This document shows, piece by piece, positions 53,831-63,957 of a DNA stretch of 64,000 nucleotides. A program made the position numbers and the translations under genes. Each line of letters opens with the position of its first letter. The stretch's first letter is position 1. Location: NCBI RefSeq assembly GCF_038396765.1, contig NZ_CP150096.1, positions 4,013,001-4,077,000 on the forward strand, read 5' to 3'. The notes under the pieces were generated by a model. The model was not told where the DNA came from, searched no databases, and was given only the letters and a program-made list of their open reading frames with translations. This DNA is from Chitinophaga caseinilytica (GTDB lineage: Bacteria; Bacteroidota; Bacteroidia; Chitinophagales; Chitinophagaceae).

Positions 53831-54373
53831 ATGATAAAATTCAACTTCAAACATCTGTCAACGGCCTGCCTGCTGCTGGCTGGCGTGGCGGCGGGATGCT
53901 CGGGAGGGGCTGGCCTGCCGAAGTCGCGCAACAAACTGCCGGAACCTGATTTCCCCGGCGGACAAAAGCAGGAATGCAGTTTTGCGTCGGGAAATCCCGC
54001 TTTCGCTTCCGGATTTGCGGAGGGAATGGTAGATTTGTCGATCGATGGGACGGGCGCCTCGTGGCTGACCGTTCCACTTCCGGATGCATCCTATGATTCT
54101 CTCGCATTCAGTCTCGCGGAAACCTACCGGCCCATTGCCGGCCCAATGATCAACCAGTGGGCGGGCAGTAACGATAACGGGATCGTGCTCGACCTGCGCG
54201 CCGGCGATCAAGCCACGCAGCGGGCCGATTTCAGCGTGAAGACACCCGTTCGCAGCATCTCCGTGGTGCTGCTGTGGGACCGTTCTTCCGCCTTCCGGGC
54301 TTCCGCTTACCTGCGCACCCTGCAAACCGTTCCGGGCATCAAAGCCGTTTCCGGCGCCGCATGCTTCCAGTAA
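53831..54373 (+). CDS. Lipoprotein of unknown function
   Basis: A 180-residue protein from ATG 53831, with a lipoprotein signal ending GVAAGC. The mature part has a beta-rich pattern (FAEGMVDLSIDGTGASWLTVPLPDASYDSLAFSLA, GIVLDLRAGDQ, VRSISVVLLWDRSSAFRASAYLRTLQTVPGI). No family recognised. It is 61 bases upstream of the large metalloprotease on the same strand, so a common transcript and a joint role in peptide use are plausible. Confidence 0.65.
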   Translation: MIKFNFKHLSTACLLLAGVAAGCSGGAGLPKSRNKLPEPDFPGGQKQECSFASGNPAFASGFAEGMVDLSIDGTGASWLTVPLPDASYDSLAFSLAETYRPIAGPMINQWAGSNDNGIVLDLRAGDQATQRADFSVKTPVRSISVVLLWDRSSAFRASAYLRTLQTVPGIKAVSGAACFQ

Positions 54374-54434
54374 CAGGACCGTCCTGCGTTATGCTTCCCC
54401 CATTCATATTTATCAAACAACCGAAAACATCGCG

Positions 54435-56903
54435 ATGAAACGCTACGTTTATATTTCCCTTGCCACCGTACTGGCTTCCTGCGCAGTATTCAAAGGCGGC
54501 AAAAAGGCAAAACAGAAGAAAGCCGCCGCCACCGCAGCGGCTGCGGCAAAGCCGGTTCCGCCGGCCAACAAGAACGGCGTCAAGCCCTATGCTACCGTCA
54601 TCTCAAAAAACCTCACCGTCAATAAAGGCCTGTTCACCGTTATCCATTCGAAGGAAATGGACAGCGTTTTCTTCGAGATCGGAGACAGTATCCTGGGCCG
54701 AGACATCCTCGTGATCAACCGGCTCACCGGCGCGCCCGGAAGCATGAACGTGCATGCGGGCGAGGAGCTGGACAACAGCGCCATCTATTTCGAAAAAGGC
54801 CCGAACGAAACGATCCGTATGCGGGTGAACATGGTGTACAGCCACGCCGATTCTGCAGACCAGATCAGCCGCGCGGTAAACAGCTCGAACGTGAATGCCG
54901 TGCTGGCCTCTTTTCCCATCAAAGCCTATGGCAAGGATTCCGCCAGTTACGTGATCGAGATGAGCCGCTACCTCAAGGAAGCCGGCAGCATTATCCACAG
55001 CCTCGACCGTGGCCAGCTCACGGCCGCGCTCGATGCCAAGACCCTCAAGGAACATGAGATCCGCAGCATCCGCGCATACCCGCTGAACGTGGAGATCGCT
55101 TCCTCCAAAAACGGCACCTTTAAAGCCAATCCGCTCGAAAAGAACGCCGCGCCCATCACCCTCGAAACCAACACCTCTTTCGTGCTCCTGCCCGCAAAGC
55201 CCATGCAGCGCCGGCACTTCGACGAGCGCGTGGGCTACTTTACGGACTGGGTCATGGAATACAGCGACGACCAGCAGAAAACCAAACAGCGCCAGTTCCT
55301 CAACCGCTGGCGCCTGGAGCCCAAACCGGAAGACATGGAGAAGTACAAACGCGGCGAACTGGTGGAGCCCGCCAACCCGATCGTACTCTACATCGACCCC
55401 GCTACGCCGAAGCAATGGCGCAAATACCTCATCCTCGGTGTGAACGACTGGCAGCCGGCTTTCGAGAAAGCAGGTTTCAAGAACGCTATCATGGCGAAAG
55501 AATGGCCGGAAAATGATTCCATGCACATGGAAGACGCGCGATATTCTTTCATCAACTATTTCCCTTCGCCCGTTGCCAACGCATACGGCCCGAATACCCA
55601 CGACCCCCGCAGCGGCGAGATCATCCAGACACACATCGGCTGGTACCATAACGTGATGCAGCTGCTCCGCAACTGGTACATGGTGCAGGCCGCGCCCAAC
55701 GATCCCGGCGGCCGCAAAGCCAAATTCGACACCGAGCTCATGGGGCAGCTGATCCGCTTCGTGTCCAGCCACGAAGTTGGCCACACACTCGGCCTGCGCC
55801 ACAATTTCGGGAGCAGCGCCATGACGCCTACAGACAGCCTCCGCAGCAAAACATACCTCGCCCGGCACGGCCATACCGCCAGTATCATGGACTACGCGCG
55901 CTTCAATTACGTGGCGCAGCCGGAAGACAATATCCCGCGCGAACTGCTTTTTCCCCGCATCGGCGAATACGACCAATGGGCCATTGAATGGGGATACAAA
56001 TACACCGGCGCCGCCACTGCCGCAGCCGATGAAAAGATCATGGGCAAACTGGCCACGGAACGCCTGGCGGCCAATCCCCGCCTGTGGTTCGGCGATGGCG
56101 AGACCCGCAAAAGCGATCCCCGCTGCCAGACGGAAGACCTGGGCGACGATGTGGCTAAAGCCAATGCCCTCGGTATCAAAAACCTCAAGCGCGTTATCGC
56201 CGGCTTGCCACAGTGGACGGCCACAGATGGCGGGCTGAACGAAGAACTGACCGAGATGTACCAAACCGTGAAGGGCCAGTATGGCCGGTATGTGGGCCAT
56301 GTGATCCGGTTTATCGGCACCACGCAGTACACCGTCCGCAACGACGGCGATCTGCGCCCCGCCCATGAGCCCGTTCCGCGCGAAAAGCAGCTGGCTGCCA
56401 TCCGGTTTTTCGAAGACGAACTGTTCAACACCCCGCAGTGGCTCATGGACCCGAAAGTCTACAACATTGCGCAGGAAGCGGCCGTGAAGGATTTTGTGAG
56501 CGATTTGCAGGAAAAGGCATTGAATTCCATGTTCGACGTGCAGCGCCTCAATTTCATGATCAGCAACGAAGACCGTTTCGGCAGCAGCAAAACGCTGGGC
56601 ATTCACGAATACATCGGCCGGGTCCGCACCGCCATCTGGAAACCGCTGACCGGCGGGCAGATGAAAGCAGACCTTTACCAGCGCAATATGCAGCGCACTT
56701 ACCTTGGCGCGCTCATGGCGGTGATGCAATCGCCCGACCCGTCTGCCTCCGAATCCGAAGCCGCAGGCATCGCGATGGCGGAAATCATGAAGGTGAAAGG
56801 CATCGTCAAAACCGCGATGGACCGCACCACCGATCCCGCCACCAAACTGCATCTGGAAGCCATGTACCGCAAGATCAAACAGCTGGAAGAAAAGAAAAGC
56901 TAA
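54435..56903 (+). CDS. Large zinc metalloprotease (DUF5117 type), exported
   Basis: An 822-residue protein with a lipoprotein-like signal (LASC) and an Ala/Lys-rich linker. The N-terminal ~370 residues match the DUF5118/DUF5117 region (LTVNKGLFTVIHSKEMDSVFFEIGDSILGRDILVINRL; EMSRYLKEAGSI). A catalytic part has HEVGHTLGLRHNF (His446, Glu447, His450, His456). A C-terminal DUF4953-type region follows. The HExxHxxGxxH form is the zinc-binding site of metzincins. It acts in the periplasm or at the cell surface on proteins or peptides. It ends 3 bases before FecR, so it is transcribed with FecR-SusC-SusD and may supply their peptide ligand. Confidence 0.9.
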   Translation: MKRYVYISLATVLASCAVFKGGKKAKQKKAAATAAAAAKPVPPANKNGVKPYATVISKNLTVNKGLFTVIHSKEMDSVFFEIGDSILGRDILVINRLTGAPGSMNVHAGEELDNSAIYFEKGPNETIRMRVNMVYSHADSADQISRAVNSSNVNAVLASFPIKAYGKDSASYVIEMSRYLKEAGSIIHSLDRGQLTAALDAKTLKEHEIRSIRAYPLNVEIASSKNGTFKANPLEKNAAPITLETNTSFVLLPAKPMQRRHFDERVGYFTDWVMEYSDDQQKTKQRQFLNRWRLEPKPEDMEKYKRGELVEPANPIVLYIDPATPKQWRKYLILGVNDWQPAFEKAGFKNAIMAKEWPENDSMHMEDARYSFINYFPSPVANAYGPNTHDPRSGEIIQTHIGWYHNVMQLLRNWYMVQAAPNDPGGRKAKFDTELMGQLIRFVSSHEVGHTLGLRHNFGSSAMTPTDSLRSKTYLARHGHTASIMDYARFNYVAQPEDNIPRELLFPRIGEYDQWAIEWGYKYTGAATAAADEKIMGKLATERLAANPRLWFGDGETRKSDPRCQTEDLGDDVAKANALGIKNLKRVIAGLPQWTATDGGLNEELTEMYQTVKGQYGRYVGHVIRFIGTTQYTVRNDGDLRPAHEPVPREKQLAAIRFFEDELFNTPQWLMDPKVYNIAQEAAVKDFVSDLQEKALNSMFDVQRLNFMISNEDRFGSSKTLGIHEYIGRVRTAIWKPLTGGQMKADLYQRNMQRTYLGALMAVMQSPDPSASESEAAGIAMAEIMKVKGIVKTAMDRTTDPATKLHLEAMYRKIKQLEEKKS

Positions 56904-56906
56904 ATC

Positions 56907-58148
56907 ATGAACACCCGATCCAATCCCGGCAACGAACATACCGACCTCGAAACGGCAACTCGCATTGCCGGCCTGATGCACCGCAAACTACAGGGCACGC
57001 TGGACGCTGATGGCGAAACCGCCCTCGAATCCTGGCTCCGCATGCAGCCGGAAAGCCAAAGGAGCGCTTACACGGAGATGCAGGAAATGCCAGTAATAGA
57101 ATCGGCGATGCAGGCCTTTCACCGGTACGACGAATCTGCCGCGCTGGACGACGTTTGGCTGCGCATCGGCGAAAAGGAATGGCAGCAGAAAGGAAAAGTG
57201 CGGCGGCTGTGGCTGCGTGCCGTAGCTGCGGCAGCGGTTGTATTGGTGGCTGGATCGGCGGCATTGTACATATTTTCTCATAAGCATAGACAGACCCCGG
57301 GAACCTCAGTGGCAGCGCGTTACAAAAGTGACGCGTTGCCCGGGGGCAACCGCGCGGTGCTGGAACTGGCAGACGGCAGCCTCATCGGGCTCGACAGCGC
57401 CGGCAGTGGCACGCTCGCCATGCAGGGCAATTCGAGGATCGTAAAAGCGGAAGACGGGGTAGTGGCGTACGACGACCATGCGGCGCAGGATGCGGCCGTG
57501 CAATCCTGGAACCGCGTCTCCACGCCGCGCGGCGGGCAATACCAGATTGCGCTGCCCGACGGGTCTAAAGTGTGGCTGAACGCCGCATCGTCCCTACGGT
57601 TTCCGGTGGCGTTCAAAGGTGGCGAGCGGCTCGTGGAATTGAGCGGCGAAGCGTACTTCGACATCGCGGCCGATGCCGCAAGGCCTTTCCGTGTAGCCGT
57701 GACGGCGCCAGGAAAAGGGCCCATGACGGTAGACGTGCTCGGAACGCAGTTCAACATCCAGGCATATGGGGATGAGCCCCTGCGCACGGCCACGCTCGTA
57801 AGCGGCAAAGTGCGCGTGAGTAACGGCGGAAGCGCCGAAGTGCTCGCGCCGGGCCAGCAGGCGGTGCTGAAAGGATCGCACCGGCTCACGGTGCAGGAAG
57901 CCGACATCGACGCGGCCACGGCCTGGAAGAACGGCCTCATCAGCCTCGAGAACGCATCCATCGAAGAAATCATGCGGCAGGTGGAAAGGTGGTATGATGT
58001 AGACGTGGTATACGAAGGAGAAGTAAACCAGCAGTTCCTCGGCAAAATCCCCCGCAGCATGAAACTCTCCGACATCCTCAAAGTGCTCGAAAGCACCGGA
58101 TGGGTACATTTTGAAGTAAACGGGCGCACGGTTACCGTAAAACCGTGA
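56907..58148 (+). CDS. FecR-type anti-sigma factor
   Basis: A 413-residue protein: cytoplasmic N-terminus, one transmembrane helix (~104-122), FecR domain (VSTPRGGQYQIALPDGSKVWLNAASSLRFP, LSGEAYFDIA) and a DUF4974-like C-terminus (WKNGLISLENASIEEIMRQVERWYDVDVVY). It lies directly after the metalloprotease (3 bases) and overlaps the open frame of the STN-SusC by 4 bases. The ECF sigma at 53072-53701, on the other strand, is its probable target. Confidence 0.93.
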   Translation: MNTRSNPGNEHTDLETATRIAGLMHRKLQGTLDADGETALESWLRMQPESQRSAYTEMQEMPVIESAMQAFHRYDESAALDDVWLRIGEKEWQQKGKVRRLWLRAVAAAAVVLVAGSAALYIFSHKHRQTPGTSVAARYKSDALPGGNRAVLELADGSLIGLDSAGSGTLAMQGNSRIVKAEDGVVAYDDHAAQDAAVQSWNRVSTPRGGQYQIALPDGSKVWLNAASSLRFPVAFKGGERLVELSGEAYFDIAADAARPFRVAVTAPGKGPMTVDVLGTQFNIQAYGDEPLRTATLVSGKVRVSNGGSAEVLAPGQQAVLKGSHRLTVQEADIDAATAWKNGLISLENASIEEIMRQVERWYDVDVVYEGEVNQQFLGKIPRSMKLSDILKVLESTGWVHFEVNGRTVTVKP

Positions 58149-58198
58149 ACAAGCATACAATCAGACAAATAACCAGGAATCTAAATTGCTTATCAGGC

Positions 58199-61100
58199 AT
58201 GAACGACATTACAATATTCAAACTATTTATCCCCCGCCGGCTACAGGCGCCCGCAACCAGGCGCCTGTTCATGCTACTGCTGGCCCTGCTGGCGGCACTG
58301 CCGCTGCGCGCGCAGACGGTAAACCTCTCCGTGAGGAAAGCGCCCATCGAAAAAGTCTGCAAGGAAATCGAAAAGCAGACGGGATTTTATTTCGTGTACG
58401 CAAAAGATCTGAAGGAAAAGGAATTCCCCGTGAGCCTGGACCTCAAAAACGAAAAGGTGGAAACCGCCATTGCGAAAGTATTTGAAGGCTCGCCGTTCCG
58501 GTATGAAGTCATCGATAAAGTGGTGTCTGTGAACACGGCCGCCCGCGTCCGGCCGCAGGCCCCGCCGTCTCAGCCGGTGGAAGATACCATGCACATCAAG
58601 GGCATGGTGTTCGGCAACGGCACGCCGTTGCCGGGCGCTTCCGTGATGTCGGTCAAAACCCGCAAAATGGTGCTGAGCGACGCGCAGGGCTGGTATGAAC
58701 TGAAAGGGGTTGTGAAAGGAGAGGAGATCGTGATCACCTATATCGGTTACGAGAAATTCCGGAAAGTATTGACAGACGACCGGATGGTGAGTGGCTTCCT
58801 CAAACCCGCTGCCAACAACCTCGACAACGTGGTCGTAAAAGCGTATGGCACTACTACCAAGCGCTTCAATCCCGGCAACATCGTTTCCGTTTCCGGGAAG
58901 GAAATTGAGAATCTCCCGGTCCAGAACCCGCTGCTGGCGCTGGAAGGCCGTGTGCCGGGGCTTTCCATCACCCGGTTGAGCGCCGACCCGTCCGCCCCCA
59001 TCAAGATCGAAATCCGTGGCCGTAAATCCATCAACCCGAACATTCCTTCCGATCCGCTCATTATCATCGATAAAGTACCGATGTCTGTACTGAATCTGAA
59101 GACAACCCCGGGCGAACGCCTGTTCAGCAGCAACATGATGTCGCTGGGGATCGAACAATCCGGCGTATCTGGCGGCATGAGCCCGTTTTTCGGCATCAAC
59201 CCGCGCGACATCGAATCCATCGAAGTGCTGAAAGATGCCGACGCTACGGCCATTTATGGAAGCAGGGGCGCCAACGGCGTGATCATCATCACCACCCGGA
59301 AAGGGAAAACGGGCTCACCGCGCGTTTCTGTTTCGCTGAACACGGGTTTCAACAACGCCATCCGTTTCCCCAAAATGCTCAATACGCAGGATTATCTGAA
59401 GCTGAGAAGGGAAGCTTTCGCCAATGACGGCATCGTGCCCACCGCTACGCCGGGGCGTGGCTTCGCGCCCGACCTCATGGTTTGGGACACCACGAAATAC
59501 ACCAACTGGTACGAAGTGCTCTACGGAAAAACCGGGAGAAATACGTCTGCCAACATCGGCGTGTCCGGCGGCAGCGGCAATACCACTTACCGGCTTTCCG
59601 CAGGGTACAGCAATTCGAAGTCGATCGAGCAGATATCCGGCGGGTCAAAAACCATATCGCTGGCGTTCGCAATGGGCATAAAAAGCCTGAACCAGAAATT
59701 TTCGATCGATTTCACGGGTATGTACAACAACGGCAGCAACGACGCCAGCAGGATGACGGGCAGCCTCAATCTTGCGCCCAATGCGCCAGACATCTACAAG
59801 CCGAACGGAGAATTGAATTTCGAGGCATACGCGCCGTTGCAGCAATTCCCGTTCAACGGCCTGGGGTCCTGGTCCGAATCGGAAAACAATACGGCGACAG
59901 GCTCCGTCAACATGGCCTATAACCTGGCCGACGGGCTGGAGCTGAACCTTGCGGCGGGATATAATAAAATGACGGCACTGTCGAGGAGCACAACGCCGAG
60001 GGCTTCGCAGTCGGAATATCTGATGGCCGCAACAGGGAGGATGTCTTTGGGGAACAACAGCAACACCAACGTGAACATCGATCCCAGCATCCGGTACAGC
60101 CGCGCCATCAGCCGCGGGAAGTTGACCGCTTTGGCGGGCGCCACCTACCAGGCCAACATGACCTGGTCGCAGGCAACGATGGGCTCCGACTTCGCCAGCG
60201 ACGACCTGTTGGGATCCATGTCTAACGCGGGATCGCTGCGGGTATCGGAACTTAGCGGGCAATACAAGTATGCCGGGGTTTATATGTCGGCCGATTATAA
60301 CTGGATGGGGAAATACATCCTGAGCCTCAGCGGGCGCCGCGATGGCAGCAGCCGCTTTGGCCCGGGGCGCCAGTTCGGGAACTTCGGGTCGGTGGCCGGC
60401 GCATGGATCGTGACGGAAGAAGCGTTTGCACAAAAGCTCCTGCCGAAATGGGTAAACCTCTTGAAATTCCGGGGCAGCCACGGCGTAGTAGGGGGCGACG
60501 GCGGTTCCGACTACCGTTTTATGACGCAGTGGAACAACCTGGGCACTACCCTGGAACCCATGTTGCCATACAACGGCGTGCTGCCGCTCAAAGCCCAGCT
60601 GCATGCGAACAACGATTATCACTGGCAGGGCATCAGAAGGTCGGAAGTGGCGGTGGAAACAGGGTTCCTGGATAACCGCGTCATGATAGACTTCGCGCTT
60701 TGGCGAGACAGGTGCAACAATCAGCTGATCGATTTCCCGGTGGGAGCGTTTACAGGATTTGGCGCCGTTTATTCCAACTCGCCGGCAGACGTCAAGAACG
60801 AGGGATATGAGCTCAATACCACTTTCCAGGTGATCCGGAAAGAACGGGTGAACTGGACGGTCCGGATAAATGCGCACCAATCGCGGAACGAACTGGTCGA
60901 TTACCCCATGTTCGAGAAATCGCCCTATTACAGGACACTGCGGATCGGGGAATCCGTGAATGTCTGGTACGCATTCGAATACCTCGGTATCGACCCGGCT
61001 ACCGGTTACCCGATGATCAGGGATGCAGACGGAGACGGTAAAGTCGGGGAGAATTTTGATGTGCCGATGTGGCAGGGCGATCGCGTCGCGCCGGTGCTCG

Positions 61101-61564
61101 TGCAGCCGTTGGTCGACCTGGGCATGTTTTCCAGCCTGACCCTCGGCCGTTTCAACCTGGCCACCAATTTCGTGTATAAGAAGAAAAATGTGTTCGATGC
61201 TTTCGGCGGCGAATTGGGAACGATGAAAAACGTTTTGCAATGGGTGTACGATAACCGCTGGACGAAGCCCGGCGATGTATCCCTGGTGCCAAAGGCCACC
61301 ACGCAACCGCATCCCGGCGGCAACTATTTCACCGAATCTACCGGCCGGTACAAGAAGGTGTACGTTTTCCGCATCCCTTCCGCCGGCATCGGCTACAGCC
61401 TGCCAGACCACTGGCTGAAAAACAAGAAGATGCAACAGGTCACGCTGCGTGCAGACGCCAACAACCTCTTTATCCTGACAGACTTCAAAGGGGTAGACCC
61501 GGATTCGCCCGGGCTGACGCCGCCTGCACGCAATGTTTCTTTTGGCATTAACTGTTCATTTTAA
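58199..61564 (+). CDS. SusC-family TonB-dependent receptor with an STN domain
   Basis: A 1121-residue outer-membrane transporter from ATG 58199 (the frame opens with GTG at 58145, overlapping the FecR stop). Signal peptide ends LPLRAQ. An STN domain follows (VNLSVRKAPIEKVCKEIEKQTGFYFVYAKDL), then a CarboxypepD_reg-like domain (IKGMVFGNGTPLPGASVMSV), plug (IEIRGRKSINPNIPSDPLIIIDKVPM, VLKDADATAIYGSRGANGVIIITTRK) and barrel ending VSFGINCSF. The receptor would import a ligand and signal it to the FecR upstream. Intact. Confidence 0.93.
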   Translation: MNDITIFKLFIPRRLQAPATRRLFMLLLALLAALPLRAQTVNLSVRKAPIEKVCKEIEKQTGFYFVYAKDLKEKEFPVSLDLKNEKVETAIAKVFEGSPFRYEVIDKVVSVNTAARVRPQAPPSQPVEDTMHIKGMVFGNGTPLPGASVMSVKTRKMVLSDAQGWYELKGVVKGEEIVITYIGYEKFRKVLTDDRMVSGFLKPAANNLDNVVVKAYGTTTKRFNPGNIVSVSGKEIENLPVQNPLLALEGRVPGLSITRLSADPSAPIKIEIRGRKSINPNIPSDPLIIIDKVPMSVLNLKTTPGERLFSSNMMSLGIEQSGVSGGMSPFFGINPRDIESIEVLKDADATAIYGSRGANGVIIITTRKGKTGSPRVSVSLNTGFNNAIRFPKMLNTQDYLKLRREAFANDGIVPTATPGRGFAPDLMVWDTTKYTNWYEVLYGKTGRNTSANIGVSGGSGNTTYRLSAGYSNSKSIEQISGGSKTISLAFAMGIKSLNQKFSIDFTGMYNNGSNDASRMTGSLNLAPNAPDIYKPNGELNFEAYAPLQQFPFNGLGSWSESENNTATGSVNMAYNLADGLELNLAAGYNKMTALSRSTTPRASQSEYLMAATGRMSLGNNSNTNVNIDPSIRYSRAISRGKLTALAGATYQANMTWSQATMGSDFASDDLLGSMSNAGSLRVSELSGQYKYAGVYMSADYNWMGKYILSLSGRRDGSSRFGPGRQFGNFGSVAGAWIVTEEAFAQKLLPKWVNLLKFRGSHGVVGGDGGSDYRFMTQWNNLGTTLEPMLPYNGVLPLKAQLHANNDYHWQGIRRSEVAVETGFLDNRVMIDFALWRDRCNNQLIDFPVGAFTGFGAVYSNSPADVKNEGYELNTTFQVIRKERVNWTVRINAHQSRNELVDYPMFEKSPYYRTLRIGESVNVWYAFEYLGIDPATGYPMIRDADGDGKVGENFDVPMWQGDRVAPVLVQPLVDLGMFSSLTLGRFNLATNFVYKKKNVFDAFGGELGTMKNVLQWVYDNRWTKPGDVSLVPKATTQPHPGGNYFTESTGRYKKVYVFRIPSAGIGYSLPDHWLKNKKMQQVTLRADANNLFILTDFKGVDPDSPGLTPPARNVSFGINCSF

Positions 61565-61576
61565 TCCTGCCGACCC

Positions 61577-63109
61577 ATGATCCATCCAATCAAATACATT
61601 CATAAAAAATACAGCCTGAAAACCTGGCTGCTGCTGGCTTTGCTGCCCGCCGTTTCCTGCAGCAAGCTCATAGAGATCGATCCGCCCATCAATTCCATCA
61701 GCACCACGCAGGTTTTCCAGAACGATGCCAAGGCCAACGCCGCATTGGCCGCCCTTTACGGGGAAATGATCAATACGGAAACCGAGAACACGTTTGTCTT
61801 CGGCGGCCTTACCCTGTTAGGCGGGCTGCTGGCCGACGAATGTTTTCCCAGTGCCGGAACGGGTGATCTGTTGAACAGCCCGTTTTACCTCAATAAAGTG
61901 CTGCCCCGCAGCGATAGGTTGTCTGCCATCTGGAATGACGCGTACCGGTACATTTATATCGCCAATAGCCTGATCGAAGGGGTGGAAGGATCGGCGTCTC
62001 CGCATCTGTCGGATACTACGCGCCGGCAAGTCGTGGGCGAAGCCAAATTCGTCCGCGCCTGGGTGCACTTCAACCTCGCCAATCTGTTCGGGCCGGTGCC
62101 GCTGGTACTGACTACAGACGTCACGAAAACGCGCTACCTTTCCCGGGCAGGCATGCCGCAGGTGTATGCCCAGCTGGAAGCCGACCTGAAAGATGCCTGG
62201 AACCTCCTGCAGCCCGACTACCATTTCAGCGGGGGCGCCCGCATCCGCCCCAACCGCGACGCGGCCGCGGCCCTGCTCGCCAGGGTGTACCTCTACCAGG
62301 GCCGGTGGGCCGAAGCGGAAGCCGAGGCCGGCAAAGTGATCGGCAACGCAGCTTATGTGCTGGAACCGCTGACTAAAACCTTCCGTGAAACCAGCCGGGA
62401 AACCCTCTGGTCGCTCAAGCGGAACGTAGCCGGGCAGAATATCGATTACCTGATGGATGCCTTTAATTTTTCCCCTAAATACCGCTTCAGCATCATGCCG
62501 CCCGATGCGCACATGTTATGGTACGACAAGGATATGTTTGAAATGATCAGTGCGGAACTGGGGATGCTCGTTCCCATGTTTCAGCTGTCGCCCGAGCTGA
62601 CGGGCGCATTCGAGCCCGACGACCGGCGCAAGACGGTCTGGATGGACTCGATCCCCCGGCCGGAAGCCGCTCCCTATAACGGGAAGACTACCTATTTCTC
62701 GGCGAAATACAATTCCACATTTACGTTGGTGGAACCGGCAGACCTCGGCCAATGCATGATCCGCCTGGCGGAAGTTTACCTGATCCGTGCAGAAGCCCGT
62801 GCGCAGCAGGGTACCAACCTTTCCGGCGCCGCCGCCGACCTGGACGCCATCCGCGAACGGGCGGGGCTGGAGCACACCACTGCTTCCTCCAAACCGGCGC
62901 TGCTGGATGCCATCCTCCGGGAAAGAAGAGTAGAGCTGTTTGCCGAATGGGGCCACCGCTGGTTCGATCTCAAGCGTGCCGGGAAAGCGGCAGATATGGC
63001 AGCCCTGTACCCGGACAAACAGCCCTGGTCGGATAGCAAATTGCTGCTGCCCATTCCCGCCGCAGAACTGGAGACCGCGCCGTCGCTATACCAGAACCCC
63101 GGCTACTGA
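61577..63109 (+). CDS. SusD/RagB-family lipoprotein
   Basis: A 510-residue lipoprotein with signal ending PAVSC, the hallmark GEAKFVRAWVHFNLANLFGPVPLV, AEVYLIRAEARAQQG, and the closing ILRERRVELFAEWGHRWFDLKR with LLLPIPAAELE. It follows SusC by 12 bases. The ligand is likely a peptide or peptide-like product of the upstream metalloprotease, by context only. Confidence 0.93.
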   Translation: MIHPIKYIHKKYSLKTWLLLALLPAVSCSKLIEIDPPINSISTTQVFQNDAKANAALAALYGEMINTETENTFVFGGLTLLGGLLADECFPSAGTGDLLNSPFYLNKVLPRSDRLSAIWNDAYRYIYIANSLIEGVEGSASPHLSDTTRRQVVGEAKFVRAWVHFNLANLFGPVPLVLTTDVTKTRYLSRAGMPQVYAQLEADLKDAWNLLQPDYHFSGGARIRPNRDAAAALLARVYLYQGRWAEAEAEAGKVIGNAAYVLEPLTKTFRETSRETLWSLKRNVAGQNIDYLMDAFNFSPKYRFSIMPPDAHMLWYDKDMFEMISAELGMLVPMFQLSPELTGAFEPDDRRKTVWMDSIPRPEAAPYNGKTTYFSAKYNSTFTLVEPADLGQCMIRLAEVYLIRAEARAQQGTNLSGAAADLDAIRERAGLEHTTASSKPALLDAILRERRVELFAEWGHRWFDLKRAGKAADMAALYPDKQPWSDSKLLLPIPAAELETAPSLYQNPGY

Positions 63110-63144
63110 CACTGCCGCCATTCACTCACCGATACACATCAGAA

Positions 63145-63173
63145 CCCCGGGGCCTGCGGGCCCCGGGGAATTT
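63145..63173 (+). terminator. Strong GC-rich hairpin between SusD and the hydroxylase gene
   Basis: CCCCGGGGCC and GGCCCCGGGG form a perfect 10-bp stem with a TGCG loop, followed only by AATTTAAAA. It may be a weak terminator, or stabilise the SusCD mRNA 3' end. Confidence 0.5.
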
Positions 63174-63186
63174 AAAACGATCGCTT

Positions 63187-63957
63187 ATGACCGGTTTTTT
63201 CAAGTACGTTTTCAGTGAAGCCGTGCTCACGCTGCTGCGGTATTATTTCGTGGCAGGACTGGCTTTCCTCATTTGCTACAGGTTCCTGTCCATCAGATTA
63301 TCCAACAACAAAATCCAGGAGCGGAAGGCTTCCCGGAAAGATTTTTTGCGCGAAGTGATGCATTCTTCCATATCAAGCTTCCTGCTGGCGGCAACGGCTA
63401 TTTTCGCGTTTTCGGAATGGGTGCGGCCGTATACGATGATCTACATGGACATTCAGGCGTACCCGGCCTGGTGGGTGCCTGTCAGCGTGGGTTTGGCGCT
63501 CATCGTTCATGACACTTATTTCTACTGGATGCACCGCATCCTCCACCATAGGAAACTGTTCCGCTTAACCCACCTGGTCCATCATCAGTCCACGAATCCA
63601 TCGCCGTGGACGGCCTATTCGTTCCACGTTCTGGAAGCCGCTGCGGAAGGGGCTGTGGTGATTGTGCTCGTGTTTACGATGCCGATGCATCCCCTCTCCG
63701 TGGCGCTTTTCGCGCTGTCGTCGCTCGTGATCAACGTTTACGGGCATCTGGGTTACGAGATCATGCCGAAGCAATTCCGGCATTCGCTGTTGTTTGAAGT
63801 GCTGAATACGTCCACCTACCACAACCTGCACCACTCGAAGTTCAAGGGGAATTACGGGCTGTACTTCCGGGTGTGGGACCGTCTTTGCGGCACGGAGCAC
63901 CCGGATTATGTAAAGATGTACGACCGCATCCAGGAGCGGCGTTTCGGAGCAAAATAG
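63187..63957 (+). CDS. Fatty acid hydroxylase/sterol desaturase-superfamily membrane enzyme
   Basis: A 256-residue protein with about four hydrophobic segments and the histidine cluster of the superfamily: HDTYFYWMHRILHH, LVHHQS, HVLEAAAEG and TYHNLHHSKFKGNYGLYF. These histidines bind a di-iron centre that uses O2 to hydroxylate or desaturate a lipid. Members in Bacteroidota act on fatty acids or carotenoids. It lies 77 bases after SusD behind a GC-rich hairpin, so it could be read through from that operon or be independent. The remaining 43 bases of the window show nothing. Confidence 0.88.
   Translation: MTGFFKYVFSEAVLTLLRYYFVAGLAFLICYRFLSIRLSNNKIQERKASRKDFLREVMHSSISSFLLAATAIFAFSEWVRPYTMIYMDIQAYPAWWVPVSVGLALIVHDTYFYWMHRILHHRKLFRLTHLVHHQSTNPSPWTAYSFHVLEAAAEGAVVIVLVFTMPMHPLSVALFALSSLVINVYGHLGYEIMPKQFRHSLLFEVLNTSTYHNLHHSKFKGNYGLYFRVWDRLCGTEHPDYVKMYDRIQERRFGAK

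Noticed and set aside
54603..56981. 792-residue open frame on the minus strand opposite the metalloprotease
   Set aside because: It mirrors a gene with clear zinc-protease motifs. Its translation is low-complexity, rich in His, Phe, Val and Ala, with no domain, as expected of the antisense of a GC-rich gene.
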